Assembly: GCF_002251775.1 (NCBI RefSeq)
Contig: NZ_NOXX01000200.1
Span: 1 to 54,724, forward strand
Direction of reading: 5' to 3'
From: Flavobacterium aurantiibacter
GTDB taxonomy: Bacteria > Bacteroidota > Bacteroidia > Flavobacteriales > Flavobacteriaceae
DNA length: 54,724 nt
Numbering within the stretch: position 1 is the first letter of the stretch; each line of letters begins with the position of its first letter. Made by a program: the position numbers and the translations under genes. Of this stretch, positions 43,626 through 52,802 are shown one piece after another. The notes beneath the pieces were generated by a model that was not told the DNA's origin, ran no database searches, and saw only the letters and a list, made by a program, of their open reading frames with translations.

Positions 43626-43833
43626 AATGTCTTAAATTGGGGTTATTTTTGTAATTTTGTTTGCTTTATTATGTACCAAAAAGTACATCTGCATTAGAAT
43701 TACAAAAACTTTTACAACCTTTAGGTTGTAAGTAGAAAAACAAATTTTCTAATCGGCAGTTTTTGATTAGCCAATTAAAAATTTTAACATTTCTGCCGCG
43801 ATTTTTAACGATTTTCGCCTTTTTTATTGCGTT
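43626..43833. promoter_or_regulatory. Palindrome-rich regulatory spacer upstream of the small peptide gene
   Basis: Three inverted repeats: TGTAC/GTACA at 43672-43687, TTACAACC/GGTTGTAA at 43712-43731 (perfect, 4-base loop) and CTAATC/GATTAG at 43749-43770. They lie between the LytTR gene and the peptide gene on the same strand, so they may be operators or a hairpin in the leader. No clear -7 box was found. Confidence 0.4.
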
Positions 43834-44550
43834 TTACAAGGACAAAATGATCTCAACTAGTCGGTCGAGATTGTTTTTATAAGACTTTGATACGGGTAGT
43901 TGCAACTTACTTCCCTTTAAATAACAAATGTTGTTTGCTACATGAATTCGGGTGATGTACTGTGCGTTTACTATATAGCTGTTATGAATCCGCACAAATT
44001 GAGGCGGTAAGGTTCTTTCGAAATGTTTTAGAGTTTTAAAAGCAGCAATCTTCTCCCCGCTAGTCAGATATAAATCGGTCGAGTTGTTATCAGCTTTAGC
44101 ATATAATAAGTCAGCTATTTTGATAAATCGGTAATCGCCGTACGATTTCAGAAAGAGGGTATTCGAAGTAAACTCTGCCTTTAACTGTAGTTTCGAAATG
44201 AATTTCAACAGCTCTGTAGTGTCTACGGGCTTTAGTAGATAATCGACAACTCCTTCTTTAATTGCTCGATAAGCAAATTCTTGAGTTTCACTAAGCACAA
44301 CAATTTTCGGAATCGGGATTTGGTTGCGTCGTAGTTCTGCTGTCAGAAACCACTCCGTCTGATTGCTATCCAAAGCGGCGGGCAACCCCAAGAATATAAT
44401 GTCTGGCTTATTTTCTAAAAGTATAGGAATCGCTTTTTCTACCTCAACAAAAGAGCCAAGAAATAAGAAGTCGCCCTGCTCATCAAGGATATCGTGTATC
44501 CGAATAGCAGTTTTAACATCATTCTCTATGATTACATAGCTTATCCGCAT
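43834..44550 (-). CDS. LytTR-type regulator with degenerate receiver
   Basis: A 238-residue protein: receiver-like domain (1-115) and LytTR DNA-binding domain (about 135-235; FVRIHNSYIVN, LQLPVSKSYKNNLDRL). The receiver is missing key residues. The phospho-acceptor Asp is Gly55 (DIIFLGLPAA), and the acidic pair is Glu9-Asn10. Ser87 and Lys107 of the pocket remain. It therefore probably does not take up phosphate at the usual site. Its start overlaps the phosphatase stop by one base (TAATG), so the two are coupled. Confidence 0.88.
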   Translation of the reverse strand: MRISYVIIENDVKTAIRIHDILDEQGDFLFLGSFVEVEKAIPILLENKPDIIFLGLPAALDSNQTEWFLTAELRRNQIPIPKIVVLSETQEFAYRAIKEGVVDYLLKPVDTTELLKFISKLQLKAEFTSNTLFLKSYGDYRFIKIADLLYAKADNNSTDLYLTSGEKIAAFKTLKHFERTLPPQFVRIHNSYIVNAQYITRIHVANNICYLKGSKLQLPVSKSYKNNLDRLVEIILSL

Positions 44551-45275
44551 TAGGCAGTTCTTCCCGATTCTAAGGGATAAAGGTCAGAAATTTTTGAACT
44601 TTGGTATATTTTTTTAGAGCTTATTTCAAGTGCACTTAAGTAGTTTCCAAAACCGGCTCCTGTGTCTATATTCCAAACATTGGCAAAGTTCATTGGCTTG
44701 TTAGCGCCAATTTGCGTAACTGGAGTATGGCCGATGTAAATTTCTTGATATAGCTTTAGTCGTTTGGGATATCTGTTTGATTCAATCGCTAAAGTAGTAT
44801 CCATACTAAGAGCAAGCTCCCATAATGTGCGATCCCAGGCAAATGGTCTCGAATCTATTTCGTACTGTACTCCTTTTAAATTAGTAAAACCGGCGTGAAC
44901 AAATAATTTATTGTTTTCTAGGTAATAGGGTTTTAGACGCTCCAAGAAATCGCGGTGTCTCAGTTTGGTACTAGCATTTGTATTTTGATATGCTTGTACT
45001 GTACTCAATCCGCCGTGTTGCAACCAAAGAGGATTTTCAGCGCCTTTATTAAGCCAATTTAACAAGAGTTCGTCGTGATTACCTTTAAGAAAAACACAGG
45101 GTTGCTCGCGTTCAAGTTGAATTAAATAATCGAGTACAGCAGGCGAATCGCTATATCCATCGACGTAGTCTCCTAGAAAAATCAAAGTGTCTTGTTCCTG
45201 AAGATTTAGCTGTTGTAGCAGTTCTTCAAGTGCTCTTAACGCGCCATGAATATCGCCTATGACAAATGTTTGCAA
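44550..45275 (-). CDS. Metallophosphatase of the PPP/ApaH-like family
   Basis: A 241-residue two-metal phosphatase. Motifs are GDIHG (8-12), LGDYVDGYSDS, KGNHDELLLNW, VHAGF and YIGHTPV, in the order and spacing of serine/threonine protein phosphatases and Ap4A hydrolases. Either protein dephosphorylation or dinucleotide hydrolysis is possible. It lies upstream of, and overlaps by one base, the pseudo-receiver LytTR gene, and is divergent from a sensor kinase, so a signalling role is plausible but not shown. Confidence 0.92.
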   Translation of the reverse strand: MQTFVIGDIHGALRALEELLQQLNLQEQDTLIFLGDYVDGYSDSPAVLDYLIQLEREQPCVFLKGNHDELLLNWLNKGAENPLWLQHGGLSTVQAYQNTNASTKLRHRDFLERLKPYYLENNKLFVHAGFTNLKGVQYEIDSRPFAWDRTLWELALSMDTTLAIESNRYPKRLKLYQEIYIGHTPVTQIGANKPMNFANVWNIDTGAGFGNYLSALEISSKKIYQSSKISDLYPLESGRTA

Positions 45276-45294
45276 TGATTTTTGATGATTTTTG

Positions 45295-45302
45295 TAAAAA
45301 TA
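45295..45302 (-). promoter_or_regulatory. Near-consensus -7 box for the phosphatase/LytTR operon
   Basis: Minus strand reads TATTTTTA, one base from TAnnTTTG, 19 bp before the phosphatase ATG. Confidence 0.35.
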
Positions 45303-45309
45303 TGAAGAT

Positions 45310-45326
45310 TTACGGAAAAACCGTAA
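45310..45326. promoter_or_regulatory. Palindrome TTACGG-AAAAA-CCGTAA in the divergent spacer
   Basis: A perfect 6-bp inverted repeat around five A residues lies between the phosphatase and the second kinase. The 15 bases 45309-45323 recur in reverse at 54655-54669. It could be a regulator site. Confidence 0.45.
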
Positions 45327-45362
45327 TCGAGAAATTCTGCAGTTGCTTAATTTCGAGCTGAA

Positions 45363-47474
45363 ATGAGAAGATTATACCATTATATAGCCGTTTTAGTAAT
45401 TGTTACAGTAATTGCAGCTTCATGGATTTACTTTTTTACTGAAGACAAGGATCAAGCGTTGTCTTTAGAGGATTGCCAACCTAGAAGCTACGATATGTTT
45501 TTAGACGGTTTAATAGCCTGTGATCCGAGAGATAGAGTAAAGGCTTTTGAACTGAGTACAGTATTAAAGAACCTGAACTACAGCGATACTTGTAATTTAA
45601 GGCGACACAAGAAAATATCGAATTATTTTCGTAATCAAAATGACATGCGATCGTTTAACATCATTTTGAACGATGTAAAAGACGCAGTACATAGATCAAA
45701 TGACGGTACTTTTCTAGGTAAATGGTATTCAGATAAATGTGAATATTTTTTAATGATAGGAAGAGCTGACATTGCCTACAAATATCTTGAAAAAGCTAAG
45801 CAGTATAGAGGATTTTTAGTAAAAACCTCTTATGAATATGATATTTTAAATCAAGAAATTTCGATATTAGAGTATTTTTCTCAAAATGTACTAGCGGAGA
45901 AAAAAACAATTGATCTCTTAAAGAAAACTATTAACGAGGGCGATCCAATGGTGGCGCAATTGAGTTTGCGATTAGCTAATATTTACAGTAGCACCAAAAG
46001 ATATGAATTATCAGAGGAATACTATAAAAATGCAATTAAGGCTGCAGGGGATAGAACGGATTATTCGAAAGATCTATTAATCTTAACAGCTAAAAACAAC
46101 TATGCAATAAGTCACTATGCGCAAAGTAGATTTACTGAAGCTTATAATCTTCTAAAGGATGTAAGGAAGGACTATATTGATTTAAGTTTAGCTGATTCAG
46201 AAATCCAATTTAAAAAAATTTTAGCGAACTACTTTTTAGCCAAATCACACGTTTCACCGAACGCAAAAGATTTAAAGTCGCTCGACTCTATTTGTATTAT
46301 TTCAAAAAGAACTAGAGATTTTAATACATTAATGCAAGCAGAATTCGCTTATGCGATGTATTTACATAACTTAAGACGAGACACAGTAAAAGTCAAAGAT
46401 CTGTTTTGCAGCACGATTGAGTTGTCAAGAAAATACTCAACTCCAAGTGTAGAACTAGATTATCTTCAAAAATTCCTAAAATTATTTCCAAACGAAGACC
46501 TCAAGTATTATCAAAGAGTTTTATCCTTAAAAGATAGTATTTATTTAAAGCAACAAAATTCCTTTGATAAGTTTGCGCGGCTCGAGTATGAAGTAGATCG
46601 ATATCAGAAAGAAGCAGAGGAGGCAAATTTATTGTCCAGGCGTATTTTGATTTATAGCGGTCTCTTTACAGTTTTTTTAATTGTATTATTTTTTAGAAAT
46701 CAAATTTTATTCTTTGTAAAGTACAGGGTTTTAAAGTTACCCCTCCCCAAATTCGACCCACGAAAAAACCGACCCAAAGGAACTCACGTGCACATTGGTG
46801 TACATTCAGGAGTGACTATTGAACGGAGCAGAATCGCGCGGGAGCTGCATGATAATGTTTTAGGAAAAATGACGGGTCTCAAACTTGCGTTACTGAAATT
46901 TAGTCCCTCAGTTCCCGAAGATAAACGAGCCAAATATGTCAAGAAAGTAAAAAGTCTCGATGTACTCAACTCCGAAATTAGAAGATCAACCTCCGATCAA
47001 TTCCGAGAATTATCGGAAGCGTATGGAGAAATATCTACAGTGTTGCACCGCTTTATTGAGGAATTTTCAGAAGATGTCGATTTCAACATCAAACTGCACA
47101 TCGACGATGAGGTTAATCTCGACGCACTTAACCCATTAGTTAAAGTGCATACCTACAGAATCGTGCAAGAACTGCTCACGAATACGTTAAAATACGCTGA
47201 AGCCTCCTGCGTGCGACTCTCGCTAGAAGCGACCGAAGATCAAAAATTTATTTTTTCTTATGGCGACGACGGCAAAGGCTTCGATTTTCCCAAAATACCA
47301 AAACCCAATAAAGGCTTATCAAATGTCCTTGTACGGGGTAACGAAATTTCTGCTACATTTGAGATCAATACCGGAATGGGTAAAGGTTTTCATTTGAGAA
47401 TGGTGGTACCTGATGCATTTATTAACCAAAACCAAACAACAATCAACCATGAACATCAAGATTTTATTTATTGA
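45363..47474 (+). CDS. TPR-containing sensor histidine kinase (NarL/HisKA_3 type)
   Basis: A 703-residue kinase. An N-terminal membrane segment (YIAVLVIVTVIAASWIYFF), a TPR-rich extracytoplasmic region (about 140-400; AYKYLEKAKQYRG, LSLRLANIYSSTKRYELS), a second membrane segment (RILIYSGLFTVFLIVLFF, about 435), HisKA_3 with the phospho-His in IARELHDNVLGKMTGL, and an HATPase (NTLKYAEA, YGDDGKGFDF, KGLSNV). The final 26 bases overlap the regulator gene. It is divergent from the phosphatase. Same design as the kinase at 41374, with only domain-level similarity in the TPR part. Confidence 0.92.
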   Translation: MRRLYHYIAVLVIVTVIAASWIYFFTEDKDQALSLEDCQPRSYDMFLDGLIACDPRDRVKAFELSTVLKNLNYSDTCNLRRHKKISNYFRNQNDMRSFNIILNDVKDAVHRSNDGTFLGKWYSDKCEYFLMIGRADIAYKYLEKAKQYRGFLVKTSYEYDILNQEISILEYFSQNVLAEKKTIDLLKKTINEGDPMVAQLSLRLANIYSSTKRYELSEEYYKNAIKAAGDRTDYSKDLLILTAKNNYAISHYAQSRFTEAYNLLKDVRKDYIDLSLADSEIQFKKILANYFLAKSHVSPNAKDLKSLDSICIISKRTRDFNTLMQAEFAYAMYLHNLRRDTVKVKDLFCSTIELSRKYSTPSVELDYLQKFLKLFPNEDLKYYQRVLSLKDSIYLKQQNSFDKFARLEYEVDRYQKEAEEANLLSRRILIYSGLFTVFLIVLFFRNQILFFVKYRVLKLPLPKFDPRKNRPKGTHVHIGVHSGVTIERSRIARELHDNVLGKMTGLKLALLKFSPSVPEDKRAKYVKKVKSLDVLNSEIRRSTSDQFRELSEAYGEISTVLHRFIEEFSEDVDFNIKLHIDDEVNLDALNPLVKVHTYRIVQELLTNTLKYAEASCVRLSLEATEDQKFIFSYGDDGKGFDFPKIPKPNKGLSNVLVRGNEISATFEINTGMGKGFHLRMVVPDAFINQNQTTINHEHQDFIY

Positions 47475-48111
47475 CGATCATCCTTTGCAAGTTGAAGGAT
47501 GTAAAGTTGCTTTGCAATCCAATCCGTATGGTTACGAAGTGACTTTTGATGCTGCTTACGATTTGACATCAGCTTACAAAATTGTAAATGATGAAAAACG
47601 AATTTCCGACTATGGTATCGTTTTTGTAGATAAACGAATGCCCGCCGCACCTAATCTGGGTCTTGAAGACGGAACCGACCTCATCGAAATCATTCAGAAA
47701 AAAGCTATTTCAACCAAAATAGCTGTGTTAACTACACATACCGAATATCTGATTTTGTTTCAACTAACAAAAAAATACGATCTCAATGGATTGTTGGTTA
47801 AAAGCGACGTAAACTCAACAACGCTCGCCTTAGCCGTTCACGAAATGATGCAAGACAAGCAGTTCTTTACACGTACAGCAATCGAATGCATGAAGGATAT
47901 GGCCGAGAGAGAACACGTGCTCGACTTTTACAACCGAAGAATTATCTTTTATCTAAGCCAAGGTATACGTACTAAAAACTTAGCTGAACTCATGAACGTT
48001 TCTCAATCGACTATCGAAAAACGAAAAGCGCAAATTCGCGATTACCTCTGCATTAAAAAAGGTGGCGACCCGGAATTAGTAGCCGAGTCAAGACGACTAG
48101 GTTTGGTATAA
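47449..48111 (+). CDS. Receiver-HTH response regulator (NarL/LuxR type)
   Basis: A 220-residue regulator paired with the overlapping kinase. The receiver is canonical: Asp9-Asp10 (FIDDHP), phospho-acceptor Asp61 (FVDKRMP), VLTTHT and Lys in LLVKSD. The C-terminal HTH (about 155-205; YLSQGIRTKNLAELMNVSQS, TIEKRKAQI) is LuxR-like. A longer frame to 47413 exists, but the conserved beta-1 strand MNIKILFIDDH begins at 47449. It is followed by a strong terminator. Confidence 0.93.
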   Translation: MNIKILFIDDHPLQVEGCKVALQSNPYGYEVTFDAAYDLTSAYKIVNDEKRISDYGIVFVDKRMPAAPNLGLEDGTDLIEIIQKKAISTKIAVLTTHTEYLILFQLTKKYDLNGLLVKSDVNSTTLALAVHEMMQDKQFFTRTAIECMKDMAEREHVLDFYNRRIIFYLSQGIRTKNLAELMNVSQSTIEKRKAQIRDYLCIKKGGDPELVAESRRLGLV

Positions 48112-48114
48112 ATG

Positions 48115-48150
48115 AAAATCCCCGTTAGCACTTACTAACGGGGATTTTTT
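48115..48150 (+). terminator. Rho-independent terminator between the regulator and nrdA
   Basis: Stem AAAATCCCCGTTAG / CTAACGGGGATTTT with a 6-base loop, flanked by A and T runs, so it can serve both convergent genes. Confidence 0.9.
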
Positions 48151-48176
48151 ATAAAAACTTGAAAAGAAAACAAATT

Positions 48177-50585
48177 TTAGCTGCCGCACATTTCGCAATC
48201 ATCCGGTTCGGCATTTCTAGCACGTTCAATCATTGCTTTAAATTCATCGGCGGCAATACTTTCAGATGCACCTCCTGATGCTATTTCGGCCGTAACAGCA
48301 ATTGGTTCTGCTTTTTTGTCGTTGTTAAGCGTAAATTTAATAGCATCTACAGCCGCCTTGGTACGTAAATAATACATTCCCGTTTTCAAGCCCGATTGCC
48401 AAGCGTAAAAATGCATAGACGTTAATTTAGCATACGTAGCATCTTGCATAAATAAATTCAAGGATTGCGACTGATCGATAAAATATCCGCGGTGTCTCGA
48501 CATATCGATTATGTCTTTCATAGACATTTCCCAAACCGTTTTATACAGATCTTTTAAGTCTTGCGGGAGACGATCGATGTGTTGCACCGAACCGTTGTGA
48601 CGCATAATTTCCTGCTTCAATTCTTCGTTCCAAAGACCGCGTTTTACTAAATCTTCCAACAAGTGCTTGTTAACAACAATAAACTCGCCAGACAACACGC
48701 GACGTGTATAAATATTCGATGTGTAAGGTTCAAACGCTTCGTTATTTCCAAGAATTTGCGAAGTAGACGCCGTTGGCATTGGTGCAACTAATAAGGAATT
48801 GCGCACGCCATGTTCAATAACTTCCTTACGCAGCGATTCCCAATCCCAGCGACCCGATAAGTCGGTATCTTTCAAGCCCCACAGATTGTACTGAAATTCA
48901 CCTTGAGAAATCGGAGAACCCGCAAACGTTTCGTACGGACCTTCTTCTTTCGCCAATTCCATAGAAGCCGTAACCGCAGCAAAATAGAGCGTTTCGAAAA
49001 TTTCTTGGTTGAGTTTCTTCGCCTCGTCGCTGGTAAACGGCAAACGCAATAAAATAAAAGCGTCGGCCAAACCTTGTACTCCTAGACCAACAGGTCGGTG
49101 GCGCATGTTTGAATTTTCTGCTTCCGGAACCGGGTAGTAATTTCTATCAATTACTTTGTTGAGGTTTCGCGTTACTCGTTTCGTTACTTTATAGAGCAAT
49201 TCATGATTAAAAGTACCGTTCTCAACAAACATCGGTAATGAAATCGAAGCTAAATTACACACCGCAATCTCGTCTTCTGCAGTGTATTCCATGATTTCCG
49301 TGCACAAATTCGATGAACGAATGGTACCGAGATTTTTCTGGTTCGACTTTCTATTGGCCGCATCCTTGTACAACATGTAAGGCGTTCCCGTTTCTATCTG
49401 CGACTCAAGGATTTTCTCCCACAACTCACGGGCTTTTATTGTTTTGCGGCCTTTGCCTTCTGCTTCGTATTTGGTATACAAGGCGTCAAACTCTTCGCCG
49501 AATATGTCGTATAATCCTGGGCATTCGTTCGGACACATTAACGTCCAAGTGCTGTCTTCTTGCACGCGTTTCATAAACAAGTCGGGCGTCCACATCGCAA
49601 AAAATAAGTCGCGCGCACGCATTTCTTCTTTACCGGTATTTTTCTTTAAGTCTAAGAAATCGAACACATCCGCATGCCAAGGTTCTAAGTAAATTGCAAA
49701 ACTACCTTTGCGTTTTCCTCCGCCTTGATCTACGTAACGCGCTGTGTCATTGAAAACGCGTAACATCGGTACAATTCCGTTTGACGTACCGTTTGTGCCT
49801 CGAATGTAAGAGCCTGTTGCACGCACATTGTGAATAGATAAACCAATTCCTCCTGCCGATTGAGAAATCTTAGCGGTTTGTTTCAATGTGTCGTAAATGC
49901 CGTCAATACTGTCGTCTTTCATAGTTAATAGAAAGCACGACGACATTTGAGGTTTGGGTGTTCCTGCGTTGAATAAAGTAGGCGTTGCGTGAGTGAAGAA
50001 TTTCTTCGACATCAAATCGTAAGTTTCAATCACCGATTGTAAGTCGTCGAGGTGAATTCCGACAGCAACTCGCATGAGCATGTGCTGCGGGCGTTCAACG
50101 ATTTTTCCATTGATTTTTAGCAAGTACGAACGCTCCAAAGTTTTAAAACCGAAGTAGTCGTAATTAAAATCGCGGGTATAAATCACGTGAGAATTCAGAA
50201 ATTCTGCATTTTCCATGATCACACGATGTACATCATCAGCAATCAGCGGCGACGGTTTTCCCGTGCGCGGATTTACGTAATGATACATTTCGTTCATGGT
50301 TTCTGAGAACGATTTTTTAGTGTTGGAATGAAGGTTTGATATCGCTACACGAGCCGCAAGTTGTGCGTAATCCGGATGTGATACCGTCATTGATGCGGCA
50401 GTTTCTGCAGCTAAATTATCGAGTTCCGAGGTGCTTACGCCATCGTACAAACCTTCGATAACGCGCATAGCAACTTTAACAGGATCAACTAATTCGTTTA
50501 AACCGTAACAAAGTTTTTTAATTCTTTCGGTGATTTTATCGAACATCACCGGTTCACGATGACCGTCTCGCTTTATTACATACAT
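48177..50585 (-). CDS. nrdA: Ribonucleoside-diphosphate reductase alpha chain, class Ia
   Basis: Reduces ribonucleoside diphosphates to deoxy forms. The 802-residue protein has an N-terminal ATP-cone ([20 protein letters not shown]), active-site cysteines in MSSCFLL and the SNLCTEI loop (Asn, Cys and Glu of the radical site), CNLASISL, the conserved PMPTAS(T)SQILGNNE region, and a C-terminal redox pair Cys797-x2-Cys800 (CEMCGS). It lies 86 bp after nrdB on the same strand, so the operon order is nrdB-nrdA, the reverse of E. coli. Confidence 0.97.
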   Translation of the reverse strand: MYVIKRDGHREPVMFDKITERIKKLCYGLNELVDPVKVAMRVIEGLYDGVSTSELDNLAAETAASMTVSHPDYAQLAARVAISNLHSNTKKSFSETMNEMYHYVNPRTGKPSPLIADDVHRVIMENAEFLNSHVIYTRDFNYDYFGFKTLERSYLLKINGKIVERPQHMLMRVAVGIHLDDLQSVIETYDLMSKKFFTHATPTLFNAGTPKPQMSSCFLLTMKDDSIDGIYDTLKQTAKISQSAGGIGLSIHNVRATGSYIRGTNGTSNGIVPMLRVFNDTARYVDQGGGKRKGSFAIYLEPWHADVFDFLDLKKNTGKEEMRARDLFFAMWTPDLFMKRVQEDSTWTLMCPNECPGLYDIFGEEFDALYTKYEAEGKGRKTIKARELWEKILESQIETGTPYMLYKDAANRKSNQKNLGTIRSSNLCTEIMEYTAEDEIAVCNLASISLPMFVENGTFNHELLYKVTKRVTRNLNKVIDRNYYPVPEAENSNMRHRPVGLGVQGLADAFILLRLPFTSDEAKKLNQEIFETLYFAAVTASMELAKEEGPYETFAGSPISQGEFQYNLWGLKDTDLSGRWDWESLRKEVIEHGVRNSLLVAPMPTASTSQILGNNEAFEPYTSNIYTRRVLSGEFIVVNKHLLEDLVKRGLWNEELKQEIMRHNGSVQHIDRLPQDLKDLYKTVWEMSMKDIIDMSRHRGYFIDQSQSLNLFMQDATYAKLTSMHFYAWQSGLKTGMYYLRTKAAVDAIKFTLNNDKKAEPIAVTAEIASGGASESIAADEFKAMIERARNAEPDDCEMCGS

Positions 50586-50671
50586 AGGATAACAGTTTTT
50601 TAGACCGGTTTTTGCCGACCTAGGGTTGTATTGGTTTGAGCTATTGAGTAGTTGCGCTTAGGCAACAGTTT

Positions 50672-51640
50672 TTAAAAATCGGCGTCGAATGAAATTTTTT
50701 GTGCTTCGGTTTCTTTCGACATAACTCCGGCTTTTTGATACTCGGCCACTTTCTTTTCGAAGAAGTTGGTTTTTCCTTGTAGGGAAATCATATCCATAAA
50801 GTCGAACGGATTTGAAGTGTTGTAAACACGTTCGCACCCTAAATCTACCAGCAAACGGTCGGCAACAAATTCCAAATATTGCGTCATCAATCCGGCATTC
50901 ATGCCAATTAAGCTAACCGGCAACGATTCAGTAACAAATTCTCTTTCGATATCTAATGCTTCAACAATAATTTCTTTGATTCGAGATTTAGAAACCTTGT
51001 TAATTAAGTGATGATTGTGAAGATGAACGGCAAAATTACAGTGAACACCTTCGTCGCGAGAAATCAATTCGTTTGAAAAAGTAAGCCCCGGCATGAGTCC
51101 GCGTTTTTTGAGCCAGTAAATAGAACAAAACGCGCCAGAAAAGAAAATACCTTCCACAGCAGCAAATGCAATTAGGCGCTCCGCAAAAGAGTCTGATTTA
51201 ATCCAGCGCAAAGCCCACTGCGCTTTTTTGCGAATAGCGGGAAATACCTCGATGGCGTTGAAAAGCTGGTTTTTCTCGTACTCATCTTTAACATAGGTAT
51301 CAATCAACAACGAATACGTTTCACTGTGAATGTTCTCCATCATGATCTGAAATCCGTAGAAAAATTTCGCTTCTGGATATTGCACTTCATTCACAAAATT
51401 CTCAGCTAGATTTTCATTCACAATACCGTCGGAAGCAGCAAAAAAAGCAAGAATGTGCTTAATAAAGTACTTCTCATCTTCGTTCAGTTTATTGTTCCAA
51501 TCGTTGAGGTCTTGAGACAAATCAATTTCTTCGGCAGTCCAAAAGCTTGCCTCCATTTTCTTATACCAGTCCCAAATATCGTGGTGTTTGATTGGAAAAA
51601 TAACAAATCGATTCTTGTTTTCTTGCAAAATAGGCTCCAT
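50672..51640 (-). CDS. nrdB: Ribonucleoside-diphosphate reductase beta chain, class Ia
   Basis: Provides the di-iron tyrosyl radical. The 322-residue protein begins [20 protein letters not shown]; the 26 codons upstream are not protein-like, so 51640 is chosen. Iron-ligand helices are seen in [11 protein letters not shown] (Asp), [32 protein letters not shown], and the later [13 protein letters not shown] (Glu-x2-His). The C terminus holds [20 protein letters not shown] and ends ISFDADF. A perfect DnaA box lies about 100 bp upstream. Confidence 0.97.
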   Translation of the reverse strand: MEPILQENKNRFVIFPIKHHDIWDWYKKMEASFWTAEEIDLSQDLNDWNNKLNEDEKYFIKHILAFFAASDGIVNENLAENFVNEVQYPEAKFFYGFQIMMENIHSETYSLLIDTYVKDEYEKNQLFNAIEVFPAIRKKAQWALRWIKSDSFAERLIAFAAVEGIFFSGAFCSIYWLKKRGLMPGLTFSNELISRDEGVHCNFAVHLHNHHLINKVSKSRIKEIIVEALDIEREFVTESLPVSLIGMNAGLMTQYLEFVADRLLVDLGCERVYNTSNPFDFMDMISLQGKTNFFEKKVAEYQKAGVMSKETEAQKISFDADF

Positions 51641-51743
51641 ATCTTTTAGCTTTCTATACCTTTTTCGGGCAAAATTTTGAGTTGAATGATTCAAAAGTTG
51701 AGTTACAAAGATTGTCATTTACAGCGTCTGAAAAAAGCCAAAC

Positions 51744-51752
51744 TTATCCACA
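51744..51752 (+). promoter_or_regulatory. Perfect DnaA box upstream of nrdB
   Basis: TTATCCACA is the consensus DnaA box. It lies in the spacer upstream of nrdB; in E. coli DnaA controls nrdAB. It is the only perfect copy I noticed, so a replication origin is not implied. Confidence 0.5.
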
Positions 51753-51913
51753 AACAGCTGTAGTTTTTAACAAGAGGCTTTCGCCGAAAGGGAGGAAGTG
51801 GCAAAAATTAACAACCTGTTTGTTAGGGGTTTGCGCGTTAAAAATCTGACTTCAGCGAGTTGCTTTCAGAAAATCCAGACTCTTTTTTCAATAGCAAAGC
51901 AAAAGCTGATTAC

Positions 51914-52483
51914 TTATTTTTTCAAGTATTCTTCGGCAATTTTTTCCAGCTCCAAATACCAGTTTTCGCCAAATCTGCGAATCAAGGCTTCTTTTACAAA
52001 TTTGTATACCGGAACTTTTAATTCAGCACCTAGTTCGCAAGCCGGATCGCAAATTTCCCATTCGTCGTAGTTTACAGCCGAGAATTCGGAAAAATCTTTA
52101 ACACGAATAGGGTAGAGGTGACAAGAAACGGGTTTTTTCCACGAAATTAAACCTTGATTGTAAGCTTGTTCGATGCCACAAAGCGCCGTTTCCCCATCGA
52201 AAATCACGTAAGCGCAGTCTTTTTCATCGATTAGTGGAGTTTCTAAAGTTCCGTCGGTTCCCAGAGTTGATGTCCCCAACGATTCAATTGCCACAATTCC
52301 TTCCGGACGCAAAAGATTTTTGACTTTTGGATAGACGTTTTTCAAAATTTCAACTTCTTCCGCCAAAAGCGGCGCACCAGCATCGCCATCAACACAGCAA
52401 GCACCTTTGCATGCCGATAAGTTGCAAACAAAATCTCTTTCTAAAATGCGTTCGCTAACAATTGTTTTTCCGAGTTGGAACAT
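51914..52483 (-). CDS. DUF3109 family Cys-cluster protein
   Basis: A 189-residue soluble protein of the DUF3109 family. Cys-rich stretches (CNLSACKGACC near 21-31, then DCAYVI, LCGIEQ, SCHLYPIRV and CDPACELG) resemble the YkgJ-type zinc/iron-chelating cluster group. The family is common in Bacteroidota and its role is unknown. It has a -7 box about 57 bp upstream and stands alone. Confidence 0.88.
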   Translation of the reverse strand: MFQLGKTIVSERILERDFVCNLSACKGACCVDGDAGAPLLAEEVEILKNVYPKVKNLLRPEGIVAIESLGTSTLGTDGTLETPLIDEKDCAYVIFDGETALCGIEQAYNQGLISWKKPVSCHLYPIRVKDFSEFSAVNYDEWEICDPACELGAELKVPVYKFVKEALIRRFGENWYLELEKIAEEYLKK

Positions 52484-52539
52484 CAGATTTTTATTTCACT
52501 GCAACTATTCTTATGTATTTGTTGCCCGTTCTTCGTTTG

Positions 52540-52547
52540 CAAAAGTA
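52540..52547 (-). promoter_or_regulatory. -7 promoter box for the DUF3109 gene
   Basis: Minus strand reads TACTTTTG, a perfect TAnnTTTG match, about 57 bp before the start. Confidence 0.5.
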
Positions 52548-52802
52548 GTACTTACCTAGTGCTTAACAAGCTTGTTGCAAAAAATCTGTTTTGTTTGAAC
52601 TTGATTTCTAAAATGTCGGAATCCTTTTTTTAAAGAAATTTATTGTGAATTTCTGTAAATGAATAAATCGCAGAGTTTGTCTCTTTTGCTTCGTTTCGAT
52701 TTTATTTTTTATACGTATAAGCGCTTTTTTCTGCCTATTTTTTAACAAATGCTTAATTTTTAACAGTTGTATACGTCGTAACTTTGCGCAAAAAATAGGG
52801 CT
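52548..52802. other. Non-coding spacer before marC-like gene
   Basis: AT-rich; contains the perfect 10-bp palindrome TATACGTATA (52710-52719) and a related GTATACGT (52769-52776). No gene is supported. The palindromes may be operators. Confidence 0.45.
52779..52786 (+). promoter_or_regulatory. -7 promoter box for the MarC-family gene
   Basis: TAACTTTG fits TAnnTTTG and lies 16 bp before the ATG at 52803, adjacent to the GTATACGT motif. Confidence 0.55.

Noticed and set aside
51720..51800. Possible replication origin because of the DnaA box
   Set aside because: Only one perfect box is visible, with no cluster, AT-rich unwinding element or dnaA gene nearby.
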